NCBI GenBank assembly: GCA_026692705.1
Contig: JAPLOE010000241.1
Coordinates: 4,496-58,358 of the forward strand
Direction of reading: 5' to 3'
Length of the DNA stretch: 53,863 nucleotides
DNA from: Planctomycetota bacterium
Lineage (GTDB): Bacteria; Planctomycetota; UBA1135; GCA-002686595
A program made the translations under genes and the position numbers. The notes beneath the pieces are model-generated. The model did not search any database. It was given only the letters and a program-made list of their open reading frames with translations, and had not been told where the DNA came from. Below, one piece after another: positions 1-8,553 of the stretch (its first letter is position 1; each line of letters starts with the position of its first letter).

Positions 1-1650
1 GCTCTTGCCGTCGATCTTCGCGTAATCGCGGCCCTGCGCGTCGGCGTCGGGCTTCGCCTGCGCGGGCAACTCGAGCCCGAGCACGTCGCACAGGGTCGGC
101 AGCAGGTCGACCGACTCCACCAGCGCATCCGTGCGCTTGCCCAGCGGCAGCTTGCGCGGCCAGTGCAGCACGAGCGGCACGCGCAGGTTCGACTGGTACA
201 TGTGGTTGTGCTCCCACACGCCGTGTTCGCCCAGTTCCTCGCCGTGGTCAGCGGTCACGATCACGAGCGTGTCGTCGAGCCGGCCCTGCGCCTCGAGCTC
301 GCGCAGCACGAGCTCGATCTGGCGGTCGGTGTAGGTCACGCCGCCTTCGTACAGGTCACGGATCTGGCGCTCGTCGGCCTCGGTCGGCTTCGCGCGGCCC
401 TCGTGGATCGCGAAGGCGTGGTCGGAGCGGAACACGCTCACGGGCCCCTTGTAGTTCGGGTCGTTGTAGAGCGCGCGGATCTCGGGCGGCGGGTCGTAGG
501 GCGTGTGCGTCGCGAACAGGTGCACCATCGCGAAGAAGCGCTTGTTTCCGTTGGAGCGCAGCCAGCGCGAGGCCTCGCTCGCGACCGGAGTGGCGTCGAG
601 CTTCTGCGAGAGCTTCGTGCGCGCGATGAAGAGCAGGAGCTCCGAGCTGAACAGGCTCCAGGGGTTGTCGACGTCGACTAGGTGGTGCCCCATGAACGAC
701 TCGAAGTACGAGTCGAAGCCGCGCGCGAGGCCGGCGGAGGTCGACAGCGCACCGGTCATGAACGTGACGCAGTGGTAGTCGTCGCGCTCGAGCGCACCGC
801 TGCTCGCGATCTTCGCGTCCTTCAGGTGCGACGCGATCGTCGCGTTCGGTGCCATGCGCGTGTCCGGCGCCATGCGCACGAAGCCGTGGCGGCGCGGGTA
901 CTTGCCGGTGAAGTAGGAGCCGAAGCTCGAGCCCGTGAACGGCGCCTGCACGAACGCACGCTCGAACACGACGCCTTCCTTCGCGAGCGCGTCGATGCGC
1001 GGTGTCTGCACGCGCGTGTTGCCGTAGCAGCCGAGCTTGTCCGCGCGCATCGCGTCGCACACGAACAGCAGGACGTTGGGCATGCCGCGCGTGCGATCGT
1101 TGATGCGGCCGAGCTCGCCCGTGTCGGAACTCGTCGAGTACAGGAACAGGCCCCCACCGAGCCACGTGAACGGCACGAGAGCCGCTCCGGCCCAGCGCGC
1201 GCCGCGCGGGAGTCGCGCTCCCAGCCGCACGAACACGAAACCGAGCGCGAGGCCGATCGGCAGCAGCACCGCCGACACCGCGAGGCGCTTGGGATCGGTG
1301 ACCGAAAGCCCGGGGAATACCCACGGCCGCGTCCACCACACGAGTCCGACGAACAGCCCCAGCCCGAGCAGCACCGCGAGCACACGCGACAGGCGCTCGC
1401 CCAGCGGGAACTTGCGCAGCCACACGTGCAGCACGAGCGCGAGCAGCACTCCCAGCGCCGCGAACACGAGCCCGTACACGAGGCCCGCGGCCGCGAGGCA
1501 ACCCAGCCAGTCGAGGAGGCCATGGGTGCCCGTGCGCAGGCCGGCGCCGAGCCCGTCGACCAGCCCGAGCGCCAGTCCCGCCGCCATGCCGGCGTTCAGG
1601 CCCGCGCGCAGGCTCGTGCCGAGGCCGCCCGCTTTCGGAGGAGGATTCAT
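1..1650 (-). CDS. Membrane-anchored sulfatase-like protein (alkaline phosphatase superfamily), C-terminus beyond window
   Basis: 550 codons are visible and the gene runs off the left edge. Residues 1-170 hold several hydrophobic helices. The sulfatase-fold domain begins at about residue 190 with a metal-binding stretch (LLFVCDAMRAD, D199) and later has TADHGEELGEHG. At the nucleophile position, where formylglycine sulfatases have C/S-x-P-x-R before TGKYP, this protein has T239 in TGSSFGSYFTGKYP. It therefore lacks the Cys/Ser that is converted to formylglycine and instead resembles the Thr-nucleophile members of the superfamily. Those include phosphotransferases and many uncharacterised sulfatase-like proteins. 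The ATG at 1650 follows a GGAGG ribosome site 8 bases upstream and a TAGGCT box at 1664-1669. As the last visible gene of the exopolysaccharide operon it may transfer or remove a phosphate- or sulfate-containing group on the polymer. The substrate is unknown. Confidence 0.8.
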   Translation of the reverse strand, partial: MNPPPKAGGLGTSLRAGLNAGMAAGLALGLVDGLGAGLRTGTHGLLDWLGCLAAAGLVYGLVFAALGVLLALVLHVWLRKFPLGERLSRVLAVLLGLGLFVGLVWWTRPWVFPGLSVTDPKRLAVSAVLLPIGLALGFVFVRLGARLPRGARWAGAALVPFTWLGGGLFLYSTSSDTGELGRINDRTRGMPNVLLFVCDAMRADKLGCYGNTRVQTPRIDALAKEGVVFERAFVQAPFTGSSFGSYFTGKYPRRHGFVRMAPDTRMAPNATIASHLKDAKIASSGALERDDYHCVTFMTGALSTSAGLARGFDSYFESFMGHHLVDVDNPWSLFSSELLLFIARTKLSQKLDATPVASEASRWLRSNGNKRFFAMVHLFATHTPYDPPPEIRALYNDPNYKGPVSVFRSDHAFAIHEGRAKPTEADERQIRDLYEGGVTYTDRQIELVLRELEAQGRLDDTLVIVTADHGEELGEHGVWEHNHMYQSNLRVPLVLHWPRKLPLGKRTDALVESVDLLPTLCDVLGLELPAQAKPDADAQGRDYAKIDGKS

Positions 1651-1716
1651 GCGTTCTGCCTCCAGCCTATCGCCCTCGCGGCCCGGGTTCCCGTGAGGAA
1701 ACCGTGGGAGCCCGCT

Positions 1717-3489
1717 TCAGGCGAGCCGGTATTCCGCCCCCGCGAGCCCGTCTCCGGAACGTTCGGTCGCCTGTGCCGGCCATTGGAAGCGCAACTGCCG
1801 CACCGAATCGGCGTCGAGCACCTGCTCGCTCGCGACCAGGCCCTTGCCATCGATCTCGAAGCGCCGCCGCAGCCGTGCGCCGCCGGCGAGCTCGCCCCCA
1901 CGCAACGTGAGCGCACTCTCGACCGTCACGCCCTCGCCGTCGACGCTCACCCGCGGTGCCCGATCGAAGGCGCTCGACACCTCGCGCGACGCGAAGTCGA
2001 GCACACCGTGGCTCAGCGCCTCGAACGGCGCACGCGCCGCGAGTCCGAGCCGCCGCCCGCGCGCGTGGTTGCGTGCGAGCCACAGCGAGAAGCGCATTTC
2101 CTTCGCGCCGTGCGCCCAGCCGCGCGCAAACGAACTCGAACCCGCGTGGCCGCTCCATTCGCCTTCCTGCACGGCCGCGAGCCGCTGGCGCGCGAGCAGG
2201 TTCGCACCATCGACCTTGCGCACGACCCGCAACAATCCGGCGCCGTGCGGACTGCCGTGGTGCACGTTGTACGGCGGTCGCACGCCGCGCACCCACGCCA
2301 CGACGCGATCGTCCTCGAGGCGCGCGAGCTGCGCGTCGGGAAACCAGCGGATCGACAGGTCGATGCCCGCACCCGGCCCGCGCGGATTCAGTTCGATCCT
2401 TGCGCTGGCTTCAACGAGCTCCGGCAGCACGCGCGCGATCCACTCGGCGTGGCAGGCCCAGAACACGGGGCACTGGTAGCTCTTCGTGCGGCCCGGCGCA
2501 TCGAAGTGCGAACGCGGCTGGCCCGTCGGAAGCAGGTGCTCGCTCCAGGTGCGGAAGGCGCGCAGCGCCGCACGCGCAAAACGCGGCTCGCCGAAGAGCT
2601 TCCAGCCGCGCAGCAGCGCGTACACGTCGAACACGTGCGACGCGACTTCGTACTCCGCGCCCCAGTACCACGGTTTCGCCTCGACGAGGCCGCACTTGAG
2701 GCCATCGGGCCCGTGCAGGGCCTCGGCGAAGTCGAGCGCGGCCCGCAGCGACGGAGCGAACGGAGTGCGCACGATGTCGCGGCCGAGGCGCTCGAGCGCG
2801 AACAGCGAAAAACCCGGGATGCGCGAGTGGTAGAAGCTCGAGACGTCGCTCGCGCCGGGATGTTCGGCGCCCCACTCGAGCGGGTGGTACGGGAAGCTGC
2901 CGTCGGAGTGCTGCACGCCCTCGAGCGCGCCGAGCGCCTGCAACGCGGCCTGTTCGAGTTCGGAGTCGTGTTCGAGCGACCAGGCCGCGGCAAGTCCGCT
3001 CAAGCCCCACGCGCGCTGCGCCGGGATGCCCTTGTCGAGCACCGCGTAGCGCAGGTACGTGCGAGCGTGCAGCAGGCTCGCGTCGCGGAAGGCGCGTGCG
3101 TCGTCGGCGGAAAGCTCGGGCCCGAGTTCCTGCACGAGCTCGGCCAGCGCGTCGCTGCAGGCGCCGCCGTCGATCACGGCGTTGGAGCTGTTGAACTTGT
3201 CGTGGCGACCCGGCCAGAACGTGTGGCAAGCGCTCTCGCCTTCGCGATAGAGGTTCGCGACGAGCCGGCGGCCCTGCTGGATCGCGGCAGCGACGTGGGC
3301 CGCGCGGAACTCCGGTCGATCGTGCTTCGCAAGCCGCGCGGCGAGCACGGCGGCTCCCGCGCTCTTGCCGGTGTGTTCGATGCGGTGCTCGGGACAAACG
3401 ATGCGGCCTTCGGGGTCGCGCAGCGTGAGCAACCAGCCCAGCGCGCGGCGCAGCGGCTCGAGGAATTGCTCGGGGATCGCGTGGGTCAC
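1717..3489 (-). CDS. Alpha-toroid (polysaccharide lyase/glycoside hydrolase-like) protein of the EPS operon
   Basis: 590 residues with no signal peptide visible. Residues 1 to about 350 show repeated amphipathic helices typical of an (alpha/alpha)6 toroid, with aromatic-rich motifs such as FYHSRIPGFSLFALERLG and KPWYWGAEYEVASHVFDVY. The last 230 residues look beta-rich and include GGELAGGARLRRRFEIDG. Toroid followed by beta-sandwich is the layout of heparinase II/III-like and alginate lyase-like enzymes, but no catalytic signature can be assigned with certainty. The GTG start overlaps the stop of the upstream glycosyltransferase by 4 bases (GTGA), so the two are translationally coupled. It probably trims or modifies the polymer built by this cluster. 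Family assignment is by fold impression only. Confidence 0.7.
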   Translation of the reverse strand: MTHAIPEQFLEPLRRALGWLLTLRDPEGRIVCPEHRIEHTGKSAGAAVLAARLAKHDRPEFRAAHVAAAIQQGRRLVANLYREGESACHTFWPGRHDKFNSSNAVIDGGACSDALAELVQELGPELSADDARAFRDASLLHARTYLRYAVLDKGIPAQRAWGLSGLAAAWSLEHDSELEQAALQALGALEGVQHSDGSFPYHPLEWGAEHPGASDVSSFYHSRIPGFSLFALERLGRDIVRTPFAPSLRAALDFAEALHGPDGLKCGLVEAKPWYWGAEYEVASHVFDVYALLRGWKLFGEPRFARAALRAFRTWSEHLLPTGQPRSHFDAPGRTKSYQCPVFWACHAEWIARVLPELVEASARIELNPRGPGAGIDLSIRWFPDAQLARLEDDRVVAWVRGVRPPYNVHHGSPHGAGLLRVVRKVDGANLLARQRLAAVQEGEWSGHAGSSSFARGWAHGAKEMRFSLWLARNHARGRRLGLAARAPFEALSHGVLDFASREVSSAFDRAPRVSVDGEGVTVESALTLRGGELAGGARLRRRFEIDGKGLVASEQVLDADSVRQLRFQWPAQATERSGDGLAGAEYRLA

Positions 3490-4559
3490 GCGCTCCTCCC
3501 CTTGCGCTGCATGTGCTCGACCAGGCGCTGCATCAACGCGTCCACTTCGTGGTCGCGCGCGACGAGCGCCCGCAGCCGTTCACCCAGGGCCACGCGTTCG
3601 GGCTGCCGCAGGCGCAGCAGGCCTTCAACCTTTTCCGCGAGCGACGTCGCGCTGCCGGGCTCGAACACCAGCTTCGGCGCATCCGCACCGAGCTCGTGGA
3701 AGAGGCGCGGGAACGAATCGTTGCAGGTCACGACGGGCCGCGCGCAGGCCATCGCCTCGAGCACGACCTTGTCGACGCTTCCGGTGCGGCTCGCGCTGAC
3801 GAGCATCGTGCAACTGCGGTAGAGCGGCGGAATCTCGCGGTACGGCACCGCTCCGTGGAGCACGACCCGCTCCTTCAGTCCCCCAACTTCGATCTGCTCC
3901 TGCACGCGCCGCCCGTAGGAATCGTCGGACGCGACGAGGCCCGCGCCGACGAGGTCGAGGTGCACGTCGAAGCCGCGCGAGACGAGGATCGCGAGCGCCG
4001 CGAGCACGGTCAGTGGATCTTTTGCAGGCGTCAGACGCCCCACTTCGAGCAGCCGAATCGGCCGCACGGGGCTTCCGCCACGCTCCGAGAAGTGCTCGAG
4101 GTCGATGCCGTGCCCCGTGACGATCTTCTTCGGGCTCGAGAGGCGCAGCGACTCCTCGCTCGCCGTGAACACCGCGTCGACGAGCTTCACCGCGCGCTCG
4201 AGCCGCGCGTCGACGGCGCCGTGCGTGTACCACAGGAATTGCCCCGCGCCCGCCGAGCGCGCGATGCCGCTCGAAAGCAGCGTGTAGCGCGGCACCATGT
4301 GCGCGAGCACCGTGTCGAAGCCGTCCCTGGCGAGCGCTTCCTTCAGGAACCCGCGGTTGCGGAAATAGCGGCCGATCCAGCCGCTGCGGCCGATCTCGCG
4401 CACGTCGACGTTCGCCGGCAGGCCCGTGACGTCGCCGACCGACAGCGCGAGCACACGCACGCGTTCGCAATGCCGCGCAAGTCCCTCGATCCAGCGCGGC
4501 ACGAAGCCGAGCACCGCGTCGTCGCGATCGAGAACCTGCGTGAGGAAGACGAGCTTCAC
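3486..4559 (-). CDS. GT4-family glycosyltransferase 1
   Basis: 357 residues with a GT-B layout. The N-terminal half carries MKLVFLTQVLDRDD and an HGIDLEHF linker. The C-terminal nucleotide-sugar domain has VGRLTPAKDP followed by VVLEAMACARPVVT. In most GT4 enzymes the donor-binding motif is E-x7-E. Here the second Glu is present (in VVLEAM) but the first is replaced (SRTGSVDKVVLE), so donor contacts may differ. It is predicted to be a cytoplasmic enzyme that adds a sugar to a lipid-linked oligosaccharide. The GTG start overlaps the preceding gene's TGA, and its own stop overlaps the next start, so it sits in the middle of a coupled operon. Donor and acceptor cannot be read from sequence. Confidence 0.85.
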   Translation of the reverse strand: MKLVFLTQVLDRDDAVLGFVPRWIEGLARHCERVRVLALSVGDVTGLPANVDVREIGRSGWIGRYFRNRGFLKEALARDGFDTVLAHMVPRYTLLSSGIARSAGAGQFLWYTHGAVDARLERAVKLVDAVFTASEESLRLSSPKKIVTGHGIDLEHFSERGGSPVRPIRLLEVGRLTPAKDPLTVLAALAILVSRGFDVHLDLVGAGLVASDDSYGRRVQEQIEVGGLKERVVLHGAVPYREIPPLYRSCTMLVSASRTGSVDKVVLEAMACARPVVTCNDSFPRLFHELGADAPKLVFEPGSATSLAEKVEGLLRLRQPERVALGERLRALVARDHEVDALMQRLVEHMQRKGRSA

Positions 4560-5686
4560 GCGCGTTCCCCCGCGAGCCGCTTGAGACCGTCGGCGTAGCC
4601 GCGCAGCACGCTGGCGTACTCGAAGCGCGTGGCCGCTTCGCGCGCACGCGAGGCCATCAACTTGCGCTTGGTCTCGTCGTCGAGCACTCGCCCGAGGGCC
4701 GCAGCGAGGCTCTCGACATCAAATCCCGCCGTCGCGCCGTTCCGCCCTTCGACGAGCAGCTCGCGCATCATCCCCACCGGCGTGCTGACGACCGGCGTGC
4801 CGCAGGCGAGCGCCTCCACCGTCACGCGCGGCCCTCCTTCGCAAGTGGAGGCGCACACGACGACTCGCGAGCGCCGGTAGAGCTCCGCCAAGTCCTCCGC
4901 ACGCGCGACCCACTCGACGAACCGCACGTTTTCCTGCAGTCCGGCGCGTTCCACCGCGGCGCGAGTCGCACCGAGCAGCGGACCTTTTCCGACGAACAGC
5001 GCTCGCGTGGTCTTCCCCGCCTTCGCGCGCCGCTCCAGCGCGGCGACGATGCGCTCGAGGCCCTTGTTCTCGACCATGCGCCCGACGAACAGCACGTCCT
5101 GCTCGGGCTCGAGCGGCTGCGCGGGCGGCCGGAACACCTCGAGGTCGATGTACAGCGACGGCAGCACGACGATCTGCTTCTCCGGCACACCCCAGGCGCG
5201 CAGCAGCTCCGGCATCTCGACCGAGTTGACGACGCGGAAGGCCTTGGCGCGCGGGATCGCCCAGCGCACGTAACGCCGCGCGACCCACTTGTCGAAGCGC
5301 TCGCGCACGTTCGCCGCGACCGGATGGCCGGGCACGTGGTGCAGCTCGGAGAGGTACGGGACGCCGCTCGCCTTCGAGAGCCGCGCGGAGCCGATTCCGT
5401 TGTAGAACCAACCGTAGTCGTGGCTGACGATCAGCGTCGCACCGTGCTCGCGCAGCAGTTCTGCGCCACGGCGAGCGATGTACGACGCCATTCCGGCGCG
5501 GCCGCAGTCGGCGGGATGCAGGTGCACGCGCTCGAACAGCGTGCGCACGGTGACGGGCTTGTCCGGACGCGGGCAGAGCACGTCGATGCGCTCGAAATGC
5601 CGCGAGAATTCGCGCTGCATCGCGAAGAACGGGCCCTGCTCGCCCACCGCGACCTGCCGGTCGCCCGAGACCATCAGGAGGCGCAT
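4556..5686 (-). CDS. GT4-family glycosyltransferase 2
   Basis: 376 residues starting MRLLMVSGDRQVAVGEQ at 5686. The frame is open further upstream, but that stretch is the antisense-like reading of the preceding gene and carries no family features. The N-terminal domain contains HDYGWFYNGIGSARLSK and LHHVPGHPV. The C-terminal domain has FVGRMVENKGLERI and the complete GT4 E-x7-E donor motif (CEGGPRVTVEALACGTPVVSTPVG). The start lies 13 bases inside the end of the upstream glycosyltransferase, so translation is probably coupled. It is one of five GT4 enzymes expected to act in sequence on an undecaprenyl-linked repeat unit at the cytoplasmic face. Confidence 0.88.
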   Translation of the reverse strand: MRLLMVSGDRQVAVGEQGPFFAMQREFSRHFERIDVLCPRPDKPVTVRTLFERVHLHPADCGRAGMASYIARRGAELLREHGATLIVSHDYGWFYNGIGSARLSKASGVPYLSELHHVPGHPVAANVRERFDKWVARRYVRWAIPRAKAFRVVNSVEMPELLRAWGVPEKQIVVLPSLYIDLEVFRPPAQPLEPEQDVLFVGRMVENKGLERIVAALERRAKAGKTTRALFVGKGPLLGATRAAVERAGLQENVRFVEWVARAEDLAELYRRSRVVVCASTCEGGPRVTVEALACGTPVVSTPVGMMRELLVEGRNGATAGFDVESLAAALGRVLDDETKRKLMASRAREAATRFEYASVLRGYADGLKRLAGERA

Positions 5687-6837
5687 CGGCGCGCCTCGAT
5701 CACCGCGGTGTAGAGCGCCTCGAGCCGGTTCGCGAGCGCCTCGGCCGAGTGCCGCGACTGCGCGCGCATGCGGGCGCGCTGCCCCATCGCGGCGGAGTTG
5801 CGCGGCGATTCCAGGAGCTGCGAGAGCCCGTATCCGAGCTCGTCGACCGTGTTGCCGAGGAAGCCCGTGCGCTCCTCGACCACGATCTCCGGCACGCCTC
5901 CGACGCGCGTCGCGACGACCGGCCGAGCGGCGGCCGCCGCCTCGATCAGAGCGACCGGCATGCCTTCGCTGCGCGACGTGAGCAGCACCGCCGTCATGTC
6001 CGCGAACAGCGGTGCGACGTTTTCGACCGCGCCGAGCAGGTGCACGCGCTCCTGCCTTGCTGGCGCGAGCGCGCGGATGCGCCGCTCGATGAGCCCACGC
6101 TGGTCGCCGTCGCCGAGGAACACGACCTGCAGCTGCGGATGGCGCTCCGCGAGCAACTCGAACACGTCGATGGCCCACTCGGGCCGCTTCACTTCCGCCA
6201 GACGCCCGAGCACGACCACGAGCTGCGCCTCCGGTCCGGCTCCGACCAGCTTGCGCAGCTCGCCCGTCGGACGCTCGATCGCGACAAAAGGCTCGAGGTC
6301 GATGCCCGGCGGAACGACGACGAGCTTGTCCTCGCTCGTTACGCCCAGCCGCACGAGATCGTCCGCCGTCGCGTGCGACACCGCGACGATGCGATCGGTC
6401 GACTCCGCGAGCTTGCGCTCGACGGCGACGAGGCCTTTCGACACCGGCTGCGCGAAATACCCTTCGAGCACGTGCCCGTGGAACGTGTGCACGCGCGGCA
6501 ATCCGGGGAACTTCGCGGCGGCGCTGCGTGCGAGCGCTCCGGCCTTCGAGGCGTGCGTGTGCAGCACGTCCGGCTTGAACTCCGCCAGCGCCTCGCGCAG
6601 GAACGCGCGTGCCCGCAGGTTGCCGACCGGCGACCAGCCGCGCGCCAGCCCCGGCACGCGCACGACGTCGAGGCCGAGCTCCTTCGCGCGCTCGAACAGA
6701 TCGCCTTCACCCGGCTCCGGCGTGCCCGTGAAGATCCGCACCGCGTGGCCACGCGCTCCCAACAGCGGATCGCTGGCGAGCACCTGCCGCGCGGGGCCGC
6801 CGAGGTTCAGGCGCGTGAGGACGCGGGCGATGCGCAT
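5674..6837 (-). CDS. GT4-family glycosyltransferase 3
   Basis: 387 residues starting MRIARVLTRLNLGGPARQV, the classic N-terminal glycine-rich loop of GT4 enzymes (LNxGGPxxxV). It continues with HTHASKAGALARSAA, VVPPGIDLEPF, VLGRLAEVKRPEWAI and the E-x7-E motif SEGMPVALIEAAAAARPVVATRVGG. It resembles WcaL/EpsF-like sugar transferases of exopolysaccharide pathways. A TAGACT box lies 9 bases upstream of the ATG (6847-6852), so this gene may also have an internal, nearly leaderless promoter. The 52-base gap to the upstream DUF5658 gene fits a new transcription start. The acceptor sugar is unknown. Confidence 0.9.
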   Translation of the reverse strand: MRIARVLTRLNLGGPARQVLASDPLLGARGHAVRIFTGTPEPGEGDLFERAKELGLDVVRVPGLARGWSPVGNLRARAFLREALAEFKPDVLHTHASKAGALARSAAAKFPGLPRVHTFHGHVLEGYFAQPVSKGLVAVERKLAESTDRIVAVSHATADDLVRLGVTSEDKLVVVPPGIDLEPFVAIERPTGELRKLVGAGPEAQLVVVLGRLAEVKRPEWAIDVFELLAERHPQLQVVFLGDGDQRGLIERRIRALAPARQERVHLLGAVENVAPLFADMTAVLLTSRSEGMPVALIEAAAAARPVVATRVGGVPEIVVEERTGFLGNTVDELGYGLSQLLESPRNSAAMGQRARMRAQSRHSAEALANRLEALYTAVIEARRCAS

Positions 6838-6846
6838 GGGGCGGCC

Positions 6847-6852
6847 AGTCTA
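6847..6852 (-). promoter_or_regulatory. Putative -10 box TAGACT, 9 bases before start
   Basis: On the minus strand TAGACT is followed by 9 bases and then the ATG at 6837. It matches the TAnnnT -10 pattern, and the spacing is the same as at 9683 and 51314. No clear -35 is seen. Confidence 0.4.
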
Positions 6853-6889
6853 GGAAGCGCCGCGGCGCCGTTCGACGCCGCTCCGCCGC

Positions 6890-7405
6890 TCACAGGAGCG
6901 ACAAGTGGTACAGCACGAGCACGCCGTAGGCGCCCGCCGCCGACCAGATGCCCACCCGCGCGAGCTTGAAGTTCTTGTGCATCGTCAGGACGACGAGCGG
7001 CACGATGATCAAGAGCGCCTTGAGCAGCACGAAGCTCAGGCGACCGGTGCGCAGCATGCTCTCGGCCACCGGGTTGAGCTCGATGCCACCCGACTGCAGG
7101 TGCAGCAGCGTGAAGAAGCTGTCGAGCGAGTTGAGCACCGCGATCAGCCCCATCGCGACCACGAGGCGGCCCGAATACTGGTCGACGAAGGTGCCCTCGG
7201 TTTCACCTGGGCGTCGCCCGCCGCTGCGCCGCCGTCCCCCGAGGAACGTGAAGCGCGAGAAGCGTGGTGTCGGGCGCTTGCGACGGTCGGGCCCGCGGTA
7301 GCGCGGCTCCTCGTCGCCTGCCGCAGCAGGCTGGGCTTGCGGTTCGGGCGAGCCGACGAGCTCGCCGGGAAGGCGAGCGTTCGAAGGTTGCGGGGACGCT
7401 TCCAC
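6890..7405 (-). CDS. DUF5658 family small membrane protein
   Basis: 171 residues from the GTG at 7405, which lies 8 bases after the stop of the upstream glycosyltransferase. The frame stays open further upstream but only through that gene. Residues 1-75 are a basic, Pro/Arg-rich cytoplasmic region (YRGPDRRKRPTP). Three predicted helices follow at about 81-103, 123-143 and 152-170. The motif LNSLDSFFTLLHLQSGGIELNP matches the D...T...ELNP signature of DUF5658. The biochemical role of that family is unknown. Its position between glycosyltransferases suggests a job in polymer assembly or export at the inner membrane. The start codon is the least certain part. Confidence 0.7.
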   Translation of the reverse strand: MEASPQPSNARLPGELVGSPEPQAQPAAAGDEEPRYRGPDRRKRPTPRFSRFTFLGGRRRSGGRRPGETEGTFVDQYSGRLVVAMGLIAVLNSLDSFFTLLHLQSGGIELNPVAESMLRTGRLSFVLLKALLIIVPLVVLTMHKNFKLARVGIWSAAGAYGVLVLYHLSLL

Positions 7406-7413
7406 GGTTTCGA

Positions 7414-8553
7414 CTATCGGCCTCCAGCCCGGTTTCCTTGCAGCTCCGAATACACGGCGAGCGTTTCCTCGACCATCCGGTCGAGGCCGAATTTTTTTCG
7501 CACCCCACCGCGGCCCGCGGCACCCAGGCGCGCGCGCAGCTCCGCATCCTGCCCCAGCCGCCCCATCGCGTCCGCCAGTGCCGTCACGTCGGACGGCGGC
7601 ACGAGCAGCCCCGTGCGGCCGTCCTCGACGACCTCGGGCACCGCGGAAACGCGCGTGGAGAGCACGGGAATGCCCGTCGCCATCGACTCGAGGAACACGA
7701 GGCCCAGTCCCTCCCACAGCGAGCTCATCACGAACACGTCGGAGGCCGCGAGCAAGGCCGGGACGTCGCGGCGAATGCCGGCGAAGAGGGCGCGCTCGCC
7801 GAGGCGCAGCTCGCGCGCGAGCGCCTCGGCCTTGCGGCGCCCGTCGCCGAACGGATCGTCGCCGACGAGCAGAAGCCGCAGCTTTTCCCCGCCCGGCCGC
7901 TGGCGCGCGACGTCGAAGGCCTTGAGCAGCACGTCGTGGGCCTTTTGCGGCGCAAAACGCGCCACGCACGTGAACACGACCTCGTCAGGCGCGATTCCAA
8001 GTTCCTTGCGCAGTGCGAGCTTCTCGGCCGCCGGGCGCGCCGCCGCGGCCTCGAACGGCGCCGGATCGAGCCCGTAGTAGATGCGCCGCTGTCGCGCGAG
8101 CGGCACGCGGCCGTGTTCGGCGACGAAACGCGCGACGTGGTCGGAGAGCGGGATCGTGCAGCGCGGCAGGCTCCCCACGAGCCCGTGAACGAACGAAACC
8201 AGCGGCTTGCGGAGCACCTGCTCGTCGTTGTGCTTGCTCGACACGAGGCCACTGCGCCGCCCCGCGAGCGTCGCGAACACCGCCACCGCCATGTCGGCTT
8301 TCAGCAGGTGCGTGTGCACGATCTCCGCCCAGCGCAGGTGGCTGCGCAGCGCGCCCGCTAAGCCCGACGCGAACGACACGCGCTCGACGGCCTTCGCCCC
8401 CGCCGCGAGAAAATCCTTCACGAGCGTGCCGTGCCCCTTCAGGTACACGACGCGCACTTCGTGCCCACGCGCGGACTGGCCGCGCACTTGCGCGAGCAGG
8501 TGCATCTCGGCCCCACCGACGTCGAGCGTCGTGATCGCGTGCAGGATCCTCAC
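7414..8553 (-). CDS. GT4-family glycosyltransferase 4
   Basis: 379 residues from a GTG at 8553 that overlaps the upstream TGA (GTGA). It begins with the typical GT4 sequence RILHAITTLDVGGAEMHLL. It then shows HTHLLKADMAVAVFATL, SSKHNDE, YYGLDPAPF, VARFAPQKAHDVLLKAF and the donor motif WEGLGLVFLESMATGIPVLSTRVSAVPE. The GGAE loop plus E-x7-E make catalytic competence likely. It is related to WcaC/PelF-like EPS glycosyltransferases, with donor unknown. The C-terminus ends with SELQGNRAGGR just before the DUF5658 gene. It is part of the coupled minus-strand operon. Confidence 0.9.
   Translation of the reverse strand: MRILHAITTLDVGGAEMHLLAQVRGQSARGHEVRVVYLKGHGTLVKDFLAAGAKAVERVSFASGLAGALRSHLRWAEIVHTHLLKADMAVAVFATLAGRRSGLVSSKHNDEQVLRKPLVSFVHGLVGSLPRCTIPLSDHVARFVAEHGRVPLARQRRIYYGLDPAPFEAAAARPAAEKLALRKELGIAPDEVVFTCVARFAPQKAHDVLLKAFDVARQRPGGEKLRLLLVGDDPFGDGRRKAEALARELRLGERALFAGIRRDVPALLAASDVFVMSSLWEGLGLVFLESMATGIPVLSTRVSAVPEVVEDGRTGLLVPPSDVTALADAMGRLGQDAELRARLGAAGRGGVRKKFGLDRMVEETLAVYSELQGNRAGGR

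Noticed and set aside
682-3822. A 1046-codon open frame on the plus strand
   Set aside because: It is antisense to the alpha-toroid and sulfatase-like genes, has Arg/Ala/His-rich composition and no domain. Such frames are expected opposite real genes at this GC content.
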